Shown here piece after piece: positions 9,791 through 20,751 of a stretch of 64,000 nt of DNA. The stretch covers positions 69,035,205 through 69,099,204 of the forward strand of contig NC_080546.1 of NCBI RefSeq assembly GCF_028640845.1. Direction: 5' to 3'. The notes below the pieces were generated by a model, which was not told where the DNA came from, searched no databases, and worked only from the letters and a program-made list of their open reading frames with translations. This DNA comes from Ahaetulla prasina (Eukaryota > Chordata > Lepidosauria > Squamata > Colubridae). Positions within the stretch are counted from its first letter, which is position 1, and every line of letters begins with the position of its first letter. The position numbers and the translations under genes are program-made.

Positions 9791-11164
9791 TACCTAGAAA
9801 AAACCACTAGATCCAAAATAAAAGCCTCCCCCATCAGTGAAGAAATCCAACAAAGAATCATTCCCAGAGAGAAATCATCCAGATGCCCTAAGCTCTATGG
9901 CCTCCCCAAGATACACAAAGAAGGAACACCACTCAGACCCATAGTCAGCTCCATAGGCTCACCTCTACAAAGCCTAGCCAAATTTCTCGCCAAACAACTA
10001 CAGCCCTATGCAGAATCCATCGCCTCACATGTAAAAAACTCATTCCAGTTCATAGAGATCATAAAGAAACAAAACTTACAGCCCAGCGACCTACTCGCGA
10101 GCTTTGATGTCATATCCCTCTTCATCCAAGTGCCAATCAAAGAAGCCTTAACAGCTATCCAAAACAAATATAACCCCCCCAAGCACATCCTAGATCTGAC
10201 CAACCACTGCCTATCCAACACATACTTCATCTATAACGGACAAAAATACAAACAAATAGAAGGAGCACCCATGGGATCACCCCTCTCACCTGTCATTGCC
10301 AACCTCTATATGGAACACTTTGAAACCCAAGCACTAGAAAAATCTGATCACAAACCCAAACTCTGGCTCAGATACGTAGATGACACCTTCATAATCTGGC
10401 CACACGGGAAAGAAAAACTTGACAACTTCCTCACACACCTCAATAGCCTACACCCCAAAATACAGTTCACCATGGAAACAGAAGTTAACAACCAACTTCC
10501 CTTCCTAGATGTCTTAGTCTACAAAAAACCCAATGGCTCCCTAGGACACACCATCTACCAGAAGAAAACACACACAAACCAACATCTGCATGCACTCTCA
10601 CACCACCACCCAGCACAGATCAGATCCGTAGCCAAGACACTCATCTCTAGAACAAAACGCTTAGCTGATGAACAACACCTAAAAACCGAACTACACACTC
10701 TCACAAACGTACTAACATCCAATGGATTCCAGAGAAATAAGATTACCAAACTAATCCAAAAAGAACCCCCCACTAAAATCCAAGACAGAGAACAAGAAAG
10801 CGGCACAGCCCTTCTCCCATATATAAAAGGCACCACAGACAGAATCAGCAAGATCCTCCACAAACATAACATCAAAACAGCATTCTGCACAAACCAAAAA
10901 ATATCCACCATCCTAAGAAACCCCAAAGACAAAATTGAGTTAGAAAATCAAGGAGTATATGAAATCCCATGCACCGCCTGCCCCACCACATACATCGGAC
11001 AAACCAACAGAAGAATAAGTGCACGCATTGAAGAACACAAGAACTCAGTCAAAAAAGAGGAACCAACTTCTTCCCTGGTCCAACACTTTAAAGTCACAGG
11101 ACACGATATTGACTTTAAAAGACCAGAACTATCGCCAAAACTGAACACTTTAACAACAGAATAA
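9791..11164 (+). pseudogene. Penelope-like reverse transcriptase with GIY-YIG domain
   Basis: Frame open from about 9791 to the stop at 11162-11164, 457 codons without an internal stop; no clear initiator, so the N-terminus was probably cut off by the left repeat. RT motifs in order: LPKIHKEGTPLRPIVSS (about 9903), SFDVISLF, EGAPMGSPLSPVIANLYME (about 10260) and the catalytic LRYVDDTF (about 10366), intact. The C-terminal part has IPCTACPTTYIGQTNRR (about 10965), the GIY-YIG signature of Penelope endonucleases with the cysteine pair preceding it. A frameshift near 11128 and stops shortly after break the C-terminal tail, whose remains continue in another frame to about 11493. The enzyme reverse-transcribes its own RNA at nicked DNA; this copy is probably inactive but relatively young. 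Confidence 0.9.
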
Positions 11165-11538
11165 TCAGAGAAGCCATTGAGATAGAAAACGCCCACACAG
11201 CATGAACAAACGAGATGATACCTCCGCCTACCAGCCATTTGGAAACCCGCCTTATTGACAAACGAGTCCCTAACACGAGGAATGACACCAGACCCACACT
11301 CACGAGGTCCACACAGGATGTCACCACCACACATCCACCCAAAAAGCAGACCCAAACCCACACTGATCATGAAGCACGACCAAGGACCAGAAGCCAGACC
11401 GCAGCTGCATCATTAGCCATTTCAAAGCCCTCCAATCCATACATGCAGCAGACTGACACCCACTATGAAGAGGTAGCACGACCACGAACATGAAGCCAAA
11501 CAAGAACAATGCAGCTCACCAGCTCAAATCCCCCTGCA

Positions 11539-11822
11539 ACTCAGACTAATCTGAGCACAACCAAGACCCCACCCAACAGGACACACCCCCAGCCAATCAG
11601 AGCACAAAAAAACTCCCATCCAATCAGATCACAGCCAAGCTCCCAACCAATCAGTTCAAACCCCCACTAGCAGTTAAAAAGGAAGAAACAGCTGCAATCA
11701 CACATTGCTCCCAGAAGCACGAAGCTGAAGCCTGAAGATGACGAATGAGACTTCGTCGAAACGTCGCCAAGACACTTCCAATTTTATGCGGGAGAAAACC
11801 CGAATAACCAAAGACCTACATA
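11539..11822 (+). repeat. Right inverted terminal repeat of the Penelope-like element
   Basis: 284 bp, reverse complement of 9491-9774. Contains the hammerhead-like segment 11732-11761. Confidence 0.9.
11732..11768 (+). ncRNA. Hammerhead-ribozyme-like core in the Penelope terminal repeat
   Basis: CTGAAGA (11732-11738) fits the conserved CUGANGA box. GACGAA (11740-11745) pairs perfectly with TTCGTC (11752-11757) around loop TGAGAC as stem II, followed directly by GAAA (11758-11761) and cgtc, giving a UH-type cleavage position. Stem III would be only about one pair and stem I is weak (gaag with cttc across an internal loop). Hammerhead motifs with very short stem III are established in Penelope-like elements. 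One extra base between the first box and stem II makes this imperfect. Confidence 0.45.
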
Positions 11823-11849
11823 CAAACACCTGCGAAAACCTCAGAAAAC

Positions 11850-11861
11850 ATATATATATAC

Positions 11862-11918
<57 letters not shown>
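11850..11918 (+). repeat. (TA)n microsatellite
   Basis: Alternating ta tract with two interruptions (tacata, tgtata) immediately beyond the Penelope element. Confidence 0.9.
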
Positions 11919-11919
<1 letters not shown>

Positions 11920-12527
11920 TAAAAACATATACACCCATGTAATTTCCACCCACAGTATATATGGATAAGGCTTTTATGTACCTATCATTCTGGAAGCAAT
12001 ATGGGCCATCCACAATAGCAGAACTATGGGTATATAATTGAGAACTTATCAATGCATGATTTTTTAAAAAATGAATGAACTTTCTTGAGTCCAGATATAC
12101 TTCCTAAAAGATATCTTAAGAAGAGTATTAGAAATGCAGAAAAGCAGTCCCCATCACCAAACTCTGTGTTAAACCATGGCTTAGGGCTGACACTGTTAAC
12201 TTAAAAAACAGACGCTTCTCCTCTCCTGAAACACATATATTATCATAAATTCATAGGTAATGCTAAGCCACAGTACGTTTTATTTTTGCCATAGGAATAT
12301 ATTCAAACTAAGCCATTTATAACAGTTCTAAAAACCATAGATGAAGCAATACTCATTTTTCCAAGGGCTGTCTGAATGGTATCATATGTCTAGTGTCACT
12401 AACACGCTCTTGGGAAATATGGCATCCACTTCAAAATTTTATCTGCCCCCCTCTGTCTCTGGGGTTTCTGAAAGAAACCAGATTGGAGAAGACATAATAA
12501 TTGCAATATCTATTGAATGAACTATGG

Positions 12528-15107
12528 CAGTGGTGGGATTCAAATTTTTCCACTACCGGTTCTGTGGGCATGGACTGGTGAGGGGGTCATGTGACTGAGT
12601 GGGCATGGCCAACTTGATGTCACTCATGGCCATGCTCACTCAGTCACATCACCCCCCCAAGCCAAAAATTTAAAGCCTTTTTGAGAGCTGCTTTATGGTT
12701 GCAGCGGCTGGCCAGAGACTGGCAAAAACTACTAGAGGTCTTGAACGCACGGCAAAAGCTGCTGCAGTGCCATCACCATTCTGTCAAAGAACAGGGCAGC
12801 GACGGCAGCAGCTTTTTCAGGGTGTTTGAGACCTCTGGTAGTTTTCACCACAAGAAGCTGCCGGCTGGATTCCAGCTGGCAAAGAGGTGGCAGCTGGGAG
12901 GAGAAGACTGAAAAAAAGATGCGGTGGCTGTAGGCTTCTTACAGCGAAAATTACCAACCTCCGGCTCCGCTTTTCCAATGCGCCGCCACCCACCTTGTTC
13001 TATGCACCAGTCACGCAGGTGCACCCCGTTGCCTGCTGCACCTCTCCACTCAGACTTCTGGCTGAGTGGGCGTAAGTGAGGCAACTGGCAATGTGTTTAC
13101 CTGGGCTGCATGGTGAAGGCAACATATATAGGACAGGGGTGGGCAGGGCAAGCATCGAGTGTCCGGAAGGGGCAAGCGAGTTGCTCAATACCCACCCCCC
13201 CGGGGACCCAAGGCCAACTGGCAGAGCCAATCTTTTCACAGGGGAAGGGAAGGTTTTATCGCTGCAGGATCATTGCTCAGGCATGCCCTTCACAGCCCGT
13301 CTTTGCCCGTTCTTGGCAGAGTAACTTCTCCCTTGCTGGGCGTTAACCAAGGGGAAGCAGCAAAATCAGTTTTTATTCCTTTGCTAAAGTTGCCATACCT
13401 TTCTTCACACGGGATCGCCCAGCAGCCGGGAGGGAGAGGGAGAAGGCTGCAGCATTCCTGTGTGCTGCTGCTCCTGCTAGCTTCACCTACAGTGCCAGTG
13501 GCTGCCACTGACCCCTTCTCCCTCTCCCTCCTGGCTGCTGGGCGATTCTGTGTGAAGAAAGGAACGGCAGCTTTAGCAAAGGAATAAAAATTGATTTTGC
13601 TGCTTCCTCTTGGCTACTGCCCAGTGAGGGAGAAGTTGCTCTGCCACAATCAGGCAGAGATGGGTGGTGAGGAGTGTGCCCAAGCGATGCTTCTACGCCA
13701 ATAAAACCTTACCTTCCCCTGTGGAAAAATCAGGGCCTTTTTACTTCGTCCTGGGCCAAGGGGATGCTCCGGGTGCAGGTTACCATCAAAGATCAGCGGG
13801 TGGGTGAACAGGCGGTCCATTCTGCGCCCGCTTCTCTGCCATTGCCAATGGGCCTGGACCATGCCCTTGGCATCACAAGCTGGCACAAATGTACCGTGAC
13901 AAAGCCCGTCTCCCGGAATGGACAGCGCAAAGGCAAATTGTGCTTCACTCTTGCACTCTTTGGTTTTGGCATTTGCTACCCGCCCACCCTGCCCTCCCTT
14001 GCTGCCACAGCACTATTACCTTTAGGAAATTGCCTCAAAGATTGTGTGGCAAAAGAAAAGGCAGCTACATGTGCTGCTGCTGCCTTCCAGACTGGTCTTG
14101 GAAAAGCATGCTCTCAGAAGTGGACTCTCTTTCTTCCAGCACTCATGCGAGGAACCCTGGAGCTTAGTGGCAGCATATTGCATGCCTTAACAAGCCCACC
14201 GATGGCCTCAGTGTGCCTTTCCTCCGCATAGCTCTAATTCTTAAAAATTTTGGGTTCTTGCATGAGCGCTGGGAGAAAGGAAGTTCAATTGTGAGGGCAC
14301 ACTTTTTCAAGGCCAGTCCTACAGGGAGACAGAGATTGGTACACCTTTCCTCCCTGTGACTCTAATTCTTAAAATTTTGTGGGGGTTGCACACATGGGAT
14401 GCTGGGGGAATGGGTGCCTGGAGCAAGAGGGGAGCGTGGGCTGACTGGATGGAGAAATAGTACTGGACTTCCAGTGCTCGTGCAGGGAACCCAGGCTTGG
14501 AGCAGCGGCAACAGTTTGGAGCTTGTTAAGGAGGACCGCTCTGCCCAACCATGTTTTTTTGCAGCCCAGGCTGCTTGGAGTGAAAAGCATGCAATATGCT
14601 GCCACTCCCAGGTTTCCCGGATGAGCACTGGAATAAAATTGGCTGATGGTCAACTGCAGCCAGAGCTGGGCTTGAAGGAGCAGCAGATGGACTTCAGGGC
14701 GCACAATCTACCCCTCAAGCTCCCAATGCCTGAACTGGCAAGCTGAAAGAGAGCAGGATAGGCTGTAGGGAAGGCAGGCAAGCATGGCTGGGCCGCAGGG
14801 AAGGCAAGCAAACAGGCTAGGCCATGGGAAAGGCAGGCAAGCATAGTGGGGCCAACAAGGGAGGTAGTTAGGCAAGAAGCGAAGGAAGACTCACCAGGCA
14901 GAGATCAGCTGGGCCACGTGGTGAAGGCAAGCAAGGGAACCAGAAATCAGCAGCAACTACGCTGCGAGCGTGACTAGTATAGCCCAAGGCAAGCAAGGTG
15001 CAATAAGGAGTGAGTGGGAGGAGCAGAGAGGGGAGGGGTTGCTGGTTTGGCCAACTGCACATAATCCTAACTACCGGTTTGCCTGAACTGGCAGCAGCCC
15101 ACCTCTG
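12528..15107. mobile_element. Large foldback/hAT-like element, ~2.6 kb
   Basis: Left end cagtggtgggattcaaattt with actaccggttctgtgg. The right end, read inversely, is cagaggtgggctgctgccag with accggtagtt. These ends resemble the short hAT-like MITEs at 28758, 35467 and 38770. The interior is GC-rich and includes a long imperfect palindrome (13190-13775). No transposase frame is visible; open frames here are shadows of GC-rich DNA. No 8-bp duplication was found (aactatgg versus tgtaaagc), so the borders could belong to different events. Confidence 0.45.
13190..13775. repeat. Long imperfect inverted repeat (foldback)
   Basis: The left arm, roughly 13190-13450, is mirrored by the right arm, roughly 13495-13775. 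Examples: cacaggggaagggaaggttt against aaccttaccttcccctgtgg, and ttcacacgggatcgcccagc against gctgggcgattctgtgtgaa. The spacer is about 45 bp. Confidence 0.75.
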
Positions 15108-17371
15108 TGTAAAGCTCTGTGTAGCAATATATGTCTAAGTGCTATTGCTATTGCTAAAATCACTTTTTTCATTGTATTATTCTAATTACTGGAAAACAAG
15201 CTATGAGATGCCCTGTATCTTTCACAAGCTGGTTTTAAGGGGAAGGAATCCAGTTAGGGCAGATTAAGATAGATGATGGCAGTAATAAGATAGTAGAAGA
15301 TGCTCCAAGGCAAAGTGGGTCAGGATGTATGAAGTGGAAGCAGGAGAGATTGGAGAGCAGAGATCTTCCAACAACTTTAACTTTATAGGCCTAGTTCTCC
15401 GTTACAACAATAATCCTAAACTCAATCAGAAATGAGCCTAAATATGAAGGTTTTCCATTATTAAATTAAGGTGTTTTCTAATAAATCTGAGAACATTCTA
15501 ACATTTTATGTGAAATCTTCCAGAACTGATTCAATCCTTCTCTAGTTATTTGTCATATTGATGGATCATGAGCAATAATGGTCAATGCTTCTTTTTCAAC
15601 CAGACAATTCAGAGATAAGAAAAAAAGTAAAATCTTTCACTGCTGTTATGAAAATTGTTCAAGTAAAATTAAAACGTTTGATTACAGTAAACTTTTATTT
15701 TAGTAATGAAACCATGGACTTTTTGTTCTTTTAATAATGTATTGATAGAGTAATGTGAATAGAATTAGAAGAAACTTGTAAAAGAAAGAACACTTTTGTG
15801 TATGTCTTAAGAATTAGAAGGAATTATATTCACATGTTTTAAGCTTCCTGAAGCTTCTTATTAACTGTGATAAATACCATGTTCCTAAAGGAACAAGAAC
15901 AAATGGAAACAATTGTACCATTGAACAAAGAGTTACATAAAAACATTAGTTGTAAAATGAAAATATGAATATTGTTCTTGTATACTATCAGTATAGTTTT
16001 TATGTTTTTCAAATTGCCAATTATATTAGATAACTTTTTAAATATACAACTACATATAAAATATGTAACTCTTAGTGTCTAAAGCCATTTTGAAAAACCT
16101 GTGAACAGTTAGAGGCTCTCTATTATCTGTTCCACAGTCAGCCAGTCTGTTTATGGAGAAGATGTTGAAAGCCATAGCACTTTTAACCTGAATTCATTTG
16201 TAATGCTTCATGTGACTGATTTCTATATAAATATTTTTCTTCAACATGGGTAAATCAGGCATTTTCATTTCCACATATTCTTTTACAGAATGCTTAAAAA
16301 TTTGCTTTAGGAACCACTCCAATAAAGTAAGACTACAGTTTTCTATCTATCATCGGTTAATAAGTCCCAAATGAGTTCATGATTTTTTTCCTAGGATGAT
16401 AAGTAAAGATTGTGTTGTTAAAGTTTGGTGAGTCGCCATATTAAAAAAAAATCTAGGTAAATTAAATTTAAGCGAAGGCTTAATTCATTTAAAAATATTG
16501 TTTTTAAAACGGGAACTTAAGATACCATGAGAAGTAATTAAATCTGTGATGTTATACATAAGTAACTGTTAAATTGGAAGTATCTAGGCTGAAATAAATG
16601 AAAGAATAAATAAAGCCAAAGTATGGTTCTCAACTATCCTTTGTCACACAAGGAAAAGATATAATGATTCTGTTCAAAAGCAAATTATTTTCAGAGAGAC
16701 ATGAAATAGTAGTGATGAGGACCAATATATCACCCTCTATTCTAGAAAAATCTGCTAAAATGGTTATTCCAGGACATTCCTAATTGGGGTTTCTAACAGC
16801 GTTCTCCATTTAAAGGCAGACATAAAATGATCAGCTACTAGTGACTTCATATTAACAAGATTAAATAGCAACATTGAAGAAAAATAATAATGTAATGTTT
16901 CAATAAACTTAGCAAACATGCTTTTCCATAGTTCTAAGGTACCAATTTATTCTAATATGTCCAATCATACCATAAATTATTTTTGAATCACAGAATCAAA
17001 TATGTGGAAGGAGATCATTTGGGCATCAGTCTCAGCATGTAACCTGAACCCATTTTCTATGTCTTGCACTCTTGTGTGCTAATAAGCAGATTTGAGCTTT
17101 CAATGTCACTACCAAGGACTTAAAGAGTGCTGTCATAGACCTCAACTTCTCATCTTCAAACTCTCTTCATAAAATTTAATTTCTAGTCCCCTGATCGTTG
17201 TTGTTACCTTTAAATTTCTGAAAAGTTTCACAAAAGCTGAATCTCATTCATGGTAAATACTGTACATATTACCAGCTATGTTGTTTTTGCATTTCTGAGT
17301 TGTTGTCTTTTTAAAAAATTATCATCATGTTCCTTTAAATAGATAAAGTATGATATTTTTTATCTTTACAG
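15108..17371. other. Intronic AT-rich DNA, nothing recognised
   Basis: No mobile element, exon or RNA gene could be supported in this part of the intron. Confidence 0.5.
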
Positions 17372-17462
17372 ATATGACTTGCCAGGAATATATGGATTAA
17401 ATTTTGTTCTAAAAAACTCTCTTGGTGGTGGTGGCACAGCATCTCTGAGAAGTGACCCACAA
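17372..17462 (+). CDS. AtuA-like (DUF1446) protein, penultimate exon
   Basis: Preceded by tatctttacag and followed by gtaggt. The first base completes the Arg codon begun in exon 4209-4332, then 30 codons follow, starting Y-D-L-P-G-I-Y-G-L-N-F-V-L and ending S-L-R-S-D-P-Q. It carries the most diagnostic block of the family, LGGGGTASLRSDPQ, matching the LGGGG..SLR.D.QGK pattern of the AtuA-like C-terminal domain. No stop or frameshift is present and the exon ends in phase 0. The 807-bp intron after it has no recognised element. Confidence 0.8.
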
Positions 17463-18270
17463 GTAGGTATCTATTTATAAAGAATCATTCAGCTGGTCTG
17501 TTCAGAAAAGCAAAGGTTTCATAAACTGGCATCAGTTTTAAATAGATGAGATTACATATATATAGAGGGATATAGAGAAATACACAGTCTCTGTATCCCA
17601 AAATTGGTTCTAGTTAATAGTATTTCATAAAATAAATAAATCTTTAAGATACAACAGGTCAACTTATTGTTTCTTAGTAACATACTTGAAAAAAGGAAAA
17701 ATCTAGCTATTATTTTTATGTTACATAGTTCCTTTTGTCGGTCAAGTTTGTATTATAGTATCAGTGAGACATCAATCTCATATAATTAATTCTAGCTCTA
17801 AAATTCAGAATTTATTATAGCCAACTTTCAAAGTGCCCTTTCTGCAGATTTCTCCTTTTTCCATATCGGCTTTTTGCAAATGAGGAATAAATGCAAGAGC
17901 AATGTAAAGTCAGTATTTTAGCCATAGTGGACAGTGTGCTGAAATTTTAAATCCCTTGTTTTATCATAACTTTCATGAATTTTTTAAAGTTCATTTTCTC
18001 TGTATTGATACAACTGAAGTCCATGCATGTTTATTATATGTATTATACAAGCCTATGCATGTTATACTAGGGATAAATCCCAGATTTATAATGCAGGTAT
18101 CTAAAGGAGCAATAAAAACCAGCAAGAAAGACAATCTTGTTCAGAAGTAGATTGAACTATTCTACAGGAGGTTGATGCTCAAATAGTGACACATTATTTG
18201 AGAAAATTTCACTTTTCTCCTGGCTGAGTTAGAACTACAGGTTCCCCCCCCCCCTTTATTTCTTTTACAG
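17463..18270 (+). other. Last intron of the AtuA-like gene
   Basis: GT...AG intron with a pyrimidine tract (poly-C then tttatttcttttacag) before the acceptor. The frame at 17956-18150 inside it is not supported as coding. Confidence 0.7.
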
Positions 18271-18345
18271 GGCAAGGCATTTGGACAAATGTTACTCGAC
18301 TTCAAGATTAAAAATGTTCCAGATTTAAAATCTTTGATAGAATAA
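18271..18345 (+). CDS. AtuA-like (DUF1446) protein, terminal exon
   Basis: Follows tcttttacag. It encodes G-K-A-F-G-Q-M-L-L-D-F-K-I-K and ends L-K-S-L-I-E-stop (taa 18343-18345), 24 residues. GKAFGQMLLDF continues the preceding exon's SDPQ to give the family's QGK..GQ.LL ending near the C-terminus, so the protein ends at the expected place. An AATAAA follows 40 bp later. All three exons are intact, which argues for a functional gene over a pseudogene. No symbol is given because I do not know an accepted vertebrate name. Confidence 0.8.
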   Translation, partial: GKAFGQMLLDFKIKNVPDLKSLIE

Positions 18346-18385
18346 CATCATTGTTTATATTCCATTTTGAAATTGCAATATTTTA

Positions 18386-18391
18386 AATAAA
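18386..18391 (+). terminator. AATAAA polyadenylation signal of the AtuA-like gene
   Basis: Canonical hexamer 41 bp after the stop codon, implying a very short 3' UTR of roughly 60-80 bases. Confidence 0.65.
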
Positions 18392-18946
18392 TTTTAAAAA
18401 CCAAAAATTTTGGTGATGTTTATCATCTAAGGATTTAACTGATTCCTAATGTTCAGATACGAGAATCTTCAGAGTAAGCCAGATCTGCTACTTTGTATAT
18501 CATTGGTATTTCCTGTCTGCTGCATTCGATGATGAGCCTATTTATTTCCTGTTAATATAATTAAGCAATAAATTATAGAATATTTTTCCAAGAGATAACT
18601 ACTGCTTTCAAGTAAAAACTGTTTCTCTTTCTCTGCTGCTTGGTATTACAGATATAAAACTAGGAAAAATGTGCATAATTATAACTATAATTATATATTC
18701 AAATTATATGGCCACCCAGGATGAGGAACAGCTGTCCACAATAATAATGGAATACTACTGGATTTGCCAAAATTAAATCTTATTACCATGGGGTTTAGAC
18801 CCTGTTCTTGTGTTTATCTGGCATATTTTCTAATAACTACTTTCTTATGATAAACAACGACATTTGCTTTGTTTGCAAGCAGACATAAAATCTGAACAAA
18901 AAAGCTTGTTTAAGTAAAGCTTAGCTATTGGATTTAACAGAAGACC
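18392..18946. other. Downstream flank, nothing recognised
   Basis: AT-rich DNA between the gene's polyadenylation signal and the SINE; no supported feature. Confidence 0.5.
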
Positions 18947-19193
18947 TATAGTATGTACGTAGGGACATGGTGGCTCAGTGGCTAAAATGCTGAGCTTGTC
19001 AATCGAAAGGTCAGCAGTTCAGCGGTTCGAATCCCTAGTGCTGCATAATGGGGTGAGCTCCTGTTACTTGTTCCAGCTTCTGCCAACCGAGCAGTTCAAA
19101 AGCACATAAAAAATGCAAGTAGAAAAAATAGGGACCACCTTTGGTGGGAAGGTAACAGCGTTCCGTGAGCCTCTGATGTTTAGTCATGCCGAC

Positions 19194-19720
19194 TGTTGTG
19201 TCTCGTCCAATCTCACCTCAGCCGGGGTCTTCTTATCTGCTTCCGAACACGGAGGAATGTTCTAGAATGCCTCCCGGCCCCAGCCCTGGCTCCATGCCCA
19301 GACAGGCTGAAGAGGAAGAAATACCTCCAGCCCCCAGCTCTGGCTCCATGCCCAGGCAAATGGAGCAACTAGACCCCTCCCCCTCCTCCACAGCATGTGA
19401 GCCTGAGGGAGGTCAATTACCAACAGCTGCCGACTGGAGTGACCCTCGCGTCAGAAGACTTGATAGGTGGAGGCAACAGAAGGAAGGGAGGGGCAGGCCT
19501 GAATAAGTGCTGAGTCATGGAGCCACACCCCATGGCCTATATAAAGGATCTGCTTTCTGGCATTCTCTGAGTCAGGCAAAGTCTAAACATATCTTGCTGA
19601 AGTCACTTTCTGGTCTCCTGCCTGCCCTGAGGACTTTGCTAGGACTTTGGCAGAGCTGCAGAGGCACACCTGATTCGGATTTCCCTGACCCGGCCGTCAG
19701 CGGAGGAGTGGGACACGACA
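19194..19720 (+). mobile_element. Solo LTR, family 2, inside the SINE
   Basis: 527 bp, TGTTGTGTCTCGTCC at the start and gggacacgaca at the end, perfect 5-bp duplication CCGAC (19189-19193 and 19721-19725). The LTR start lies in an open frame (T|GTT|GTG) that ends at the stop 19504-19506: SQPGSSYLLP-like start, two MPRQ repeats, TACEPE and a basic RQQKEGRGRPE end. A TATA box follows at 19538-19545. The LTR is younger than the SINE it split. Confidence 0.9.
19538..19545 (+). promoter_or_regulatory. LTR TATA box
   Basis: TATATAAA, 32 bp after the stop of the LTR-embedded frame, conserved in position with the minus-strand copy at 7632-7625. Confidence 0.6.
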
Positions 19721-19859
19721 CCGACCACATGACCATGGAGACGTCTTCAGACAGCACTGGCTCTTTGGCTTTGAAACGGAGATGAGCACCGCCCCCTGGA
19801 GTGAGGAACGACTAGCACATATGTGCGAGGGGAACCTTTACCTTTACTATAGTATGTAC

Positions 19860-20270
19860 ATAGTATAGTATGTCCTCAACTTACAACAGTTCATTTAGTG
19901 ACCATTTGAAATTACAACGGCACTGAAAAAAGTGACTTATGACCATTTTTCACACTTATGACCATTGCAGTATTCACATGGTCATGTGATTTACATTTGC
20001 ATGCTTGACAACTAAGTCCCATTTATGCCAGTTGTAGTGATTTGGAGTCATGTGATTCCCTTTTGCGACCTTCTGACAAGCAAAGTCAATGGGGAAACTA
20101 GATACATTTAACAACCGTGTTACTAATTTAAGAACTGGAGCGATTCACTTAAGAAATGTGGTGAGAAAAGCATTAAGTGGGGCAAAAGTCACAACAAATT
20201 TCTCACAGCAACATAAATTTTGGCTTCAATTGTGGTAATAAATTGAAGACTACCCTTATAGTATTTTAAA
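19860..20270 (+). repeat. Dispersed repeat A, copy
   Basis: Starts agtatgtcctcaacttacaac and carries the phrases acggcactgaaaaaagtgac, ttctgacaagcaaagtcaat and gcaacataaattttggcttc, colinear with 105-690. Confidence 0.7.
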
Positions 20271-20751
20271 AATTAAATTATGATAAATCATATAATGTTA
20301 TAGCTACTGCAAAATTATTACATCTGTAGCCTCAATTATTCTCATGTACAGTAATTTGGGTTTAATGTAGCTTTCATGAGTATTTTTGTTTATATAGTAT
20401 ATAGATGTAGATACATAGAATGTGTAACTATCATTTAATTTCCTTAAACTTACATTCTAGTAAAATAATAATTAGGATTATTCAATACAGATTAGAGTCC
20501 TACATGGAAAGTGAGATGACAAATGTTCAAGTTGGTTTTTAAAAAACCGAAGAAAGAAGAAACAATATTGCTAATATACACTGAATAACAGAAAAAGCTA
20601 AAGAATGCTAAAAAGTCAATAAATGCTTTTTTTTGTTTAAAGAAAGGCCTTCAGTTTGTAGAATATCATTAGGAAAGTGGGTTCCCAAAGCATCTGTCTT
20701 CATAAGAAAACTATACTCAGGATAGATAATTTCAGTGTGAACAGAACAGGG

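Larger units (their letters stand above)
9491..11822 (+). mobile_element. Penelope-like element with 284-bp inverted terminal repeats
   Basis: The left repeat 9491-9774 is the near-identical reverse complement of the right repeat 11539-11822 (shared phrases include gtaggtctttggttattcgg, cgacgtttcgacgaagtctc and gattagtctgagt). Between them lies one plus-strand reading frame with a Penelope-type RT and GIY-YIG endonuclease. Penelope elements are known to carry LTR-like repeats in direct or inverted orientation. Target duplication is obscured by simple repeats on both sides: GATA on the left, TA on the right. Confidence 0.9.
4333..17371 (+). other. 13-kb intron of the AtuA-like gene
   Basis: Bounded by a gtaggc donor and a tttacag acceptor, joining exons in matching phase 2. 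It holds retroelement debris, three solo LTRs, a Snake1-type LINE, a Penelope-like element, simple repeats and a foldback element (listed separately). The stretch 15108-17371 and the stretch 11919-12527 hold nothing I recognise. Confidence 0.7.
18959..19847 (+). mobile_element. Sauria-type SINE interrupted by a solo LTR
   Basis: tRNA-derived head with A-box region tggctcagtggctaaaatgc and B box ggttcgaatcc (about 19023), body phrases agctcctgttactt and gggaccacctttggtgggaa, and a tail of repeated cctttac. Flanked by the perfect 12-bp duplication TATAGTATGTAC (18947-18958 and 19848-19859). The SINE alone is about 357 bp and matches the uninterrupted copy at 38191-38542. Such SINEs are mobilised by BovB-type LINEs. 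Confidence 0.9.

Noticed and set aside
11698..12052. Tyr/Ile-repeat proteins
   Set aside because: Translation of the (TA)n microsatellite.
12520..15115. 8-bp duplication for the 2.6-kb foldback element
   Set aside because: aactatgg and tgtaaagc do not match, so hAT assignment is left tentative.
4209..18345. Bacterial contamination carrying atuA
   Set aside because: The coding blocks are separated by GT/AG introns full of reptile transposons and match in phase.
18970..19040. Functional tRNA gene
   Set aside because: A and B boxes belong to a SINE head with a SINE tail and target duplication; the same is true at 38200-38260. No cloverleaf with a proper acceptor stem.
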